From NCBI GenBank assembly GCA_025966175.1, contig JAOPVN010000605.1, positions 1-6,166 of the forward strand: 6,166 nt of DNA, written 5' to 3'. Both the position numbers and the translations under genes were made by a program. The notes under the pieces are model-generated. The model worked only from the letters and a program-made list of their open reading frames with translations, did no database searches and was not told the origin of the DNA. Numbering within the stretch: position 1 is the first letter of the stretch; every line of letters begins with the position of its first letter. Shown here one piece after another: positions 5,616-6,166 of the stretch. The stretch comes from Modestobacter sp. GTDB lineage: Bacteria; Actinomycetota; Actinomycetes; Mycobacteriales; Geodermatophilaceae.

Positions 5616-6091
5616 TGGCTGGGACGGGCGGGCGACAGCGCCCCGGCCGCCGGCTGCGCCGGGTCGACGAGACCTCGGCCGGAGGTCTGGTGGTCGCCGA
5701 CGACGACGTCACGGGCCCGCGTGCGGCACTCATCGGCCGGACCGACCGCCGCGGTCGCCTGCTCTGGTCCCTGCCCAAGGGGCACATCGAGCAGGGCGAG
5801 TCGCCCGAGGACACCGCCGTCCGCGAGGTGGCCGAGGAGACCGGGATCATCGGTGAGGTGGTCGCCCCGCTGGGGATCATCGACTTCTGGTTCGTCGCGG
5901 AGGGGCGCCGGGTGCACAAGACGGTGCACCACTTCCTGCTGCGGGCCGTCGGGGGCGCCCTCTCCGACGCCGACGTGGAGGTCACCGAGGTCGCCTGGGT
6001 GCCGCTGACCGAACTGGGCGGGCGGCTGGCATACGCCGACGAGCGTGCGTTGGTGGAGCGCGCGCCGGGCCTGCTGGCCGACAGCGCGTGA
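5615..6091 (+). CDS. Nudix hydrolase, MutT4-like by position
   Basis: A 158-residue cytosolic hydrolase of a nucleoside-diphosphate-linked substrate; the exact substrate cannot be read from the sequence. The Nudix box is complete and canonical at residues 56-78 (GHIEQGE, then REVAEETGI, fitting GX5EX7REUXEEXGU), so the metal-binding glutamates of the REVAEE helix (Glu71, Glu74, Glu75) are all present. It is preceded by WSLPKGH (51-57), as usual. Strands before and after the box (AGGLVVADD at 22-30, ALIGRT at 38-43, IIDFWFVAE, HHFLLRAVG and EVAWVPLTEL) complete a single-domain fold with no extra domain. The N-terminal 17 residues are basic and Gly/Arg-rich. It is divergent from the CCA-enzyme gene, the same pairing as Rv3907c and Rv3908 (mutT4) in M. 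tuberculosis as I recall. In that species the next genes include mviN; here the window ends first. A link to nucleotide sanitation or RNA metabolism is inference from family and neighbours. Confidence 0.93.
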   Translation: MAGTGGRQRPGRRLRRVDETSAGGLVVADDDVTGPRAALIGRTDRRGRLLWSLPKGHIEQGESPEDTAVREVAEETGIIGEVVAPLGIIDFWFVAEGRRVHKTVHHFLLRAVGGALSDADVEVTEVAWVPLTELGGRLAYADERALVERAPGLLADSA

Positions 6092-6166
6092 GGCGGCGGG
6101 CCGCCGGCCGCGCCGACGGCCTCCCCCCGACCCCCTGCCCCCCGCTCCCGACGGTCCCATCCGGTG
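6092..6166. other. Gene-free 3' tail with weak GC hairpins
   Basis: The 75 bp after the Nudix stop contain no gene and no TANNNT hexamer. GGCGG (6092-6096)/CCGCC (6101-6105) and GGCCG (6106-6110)/CGGCC (6117-6121) can each form a 5-bp stem, followed by a C-rich run to about 6150. They could act as a weak terminator, but such short stems arise easily at this GC content. A GTG ends the window at 6164-6166; whether it is a start codon cannot be judged. Confidence 0.3.

Noticed and set aside
5303..6160. 285-residue minus-strand frame over the Nudix gene and the cca promoter
   Set aside because: It overlaps two confidently identified genes in other frames and has no conserved motif.

Overview
The window is very GC-rich DNA from an actinobacterium. 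Almost every wobble position is G or C, the proteins most resemble mycobacterial homologues that I can recall, and the genes use GTG starts and leaderless-type promoters. A high-GC soil actinomycete such as a Geodermatophilaceae member would fit, but the genus is inference. Everything visible is chromosomal housekeeping or conserved hypothetical sequence. I see no transposase, phage, plasmid, CRISPR, tRNA or rRNA feature.

Layout, left to right: (1) the 3' three quarters of the inositol-3-phosphate synthase gene (ino1, +), closed by a long GC-rich hairpin at 857-895. (2) A single predicted lipoprotein gene (941-1732, +). (3) A perfect 12-bp-arm hairpin at 1765-1803 separating it from the convergent YqgE/AlgH-family gene (1874-2545, -). 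(4) A 104-bp divergent gap, then a 12-helix major facilitator transporter (2650-4008, +). (5) An 18-bp convergent junction to the CCA-adding enzyme gene (4027-5556, -), which carries an in-frame (SSGAG)3 repeat in its catalytic domain. (6) A 58-bp divergent promoter region and a Nudix hydrolase (5615-6091, +), followed by 75 bp without a gene.

No two adjacent genes look co-transcribed. ino1 and the lipoprotein gene point the same way but have a strong hairpin and a fresh -10 element between them, and all other neighbours are convergent or divergent. Each gene therefore seems to have its own promoter. At four of the five visible start codons a TANNNT hexamer ends 6 to 8 nt upstream, the signature of leaderless mRNA. 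These hexamers were used to fix the starts of the lipoprotein and transporter genes.

Functionally, Ino1 makes the inositol phosphate used for phosphatidylinositol and mycothiol. The CCA enzyme matures tRNA 3' ends. The Nudix protein is the usual partner next to the CCA gene in actinobacteria (MutT4 position in Mycobacterium tuberculosis). The YqgE/transporter divergent pair also has a mycobacterial counterpart (Rv0038/Rv0037c, from memory). The set of genes is typical of the conserved block near oriC. I found no convincing undescribed system. The points most worth a second look are the coding repeat inside the CCA enzyme, the symmetrical back-to-back promoters at 5564-5609, and the unassigned lipoprotein.
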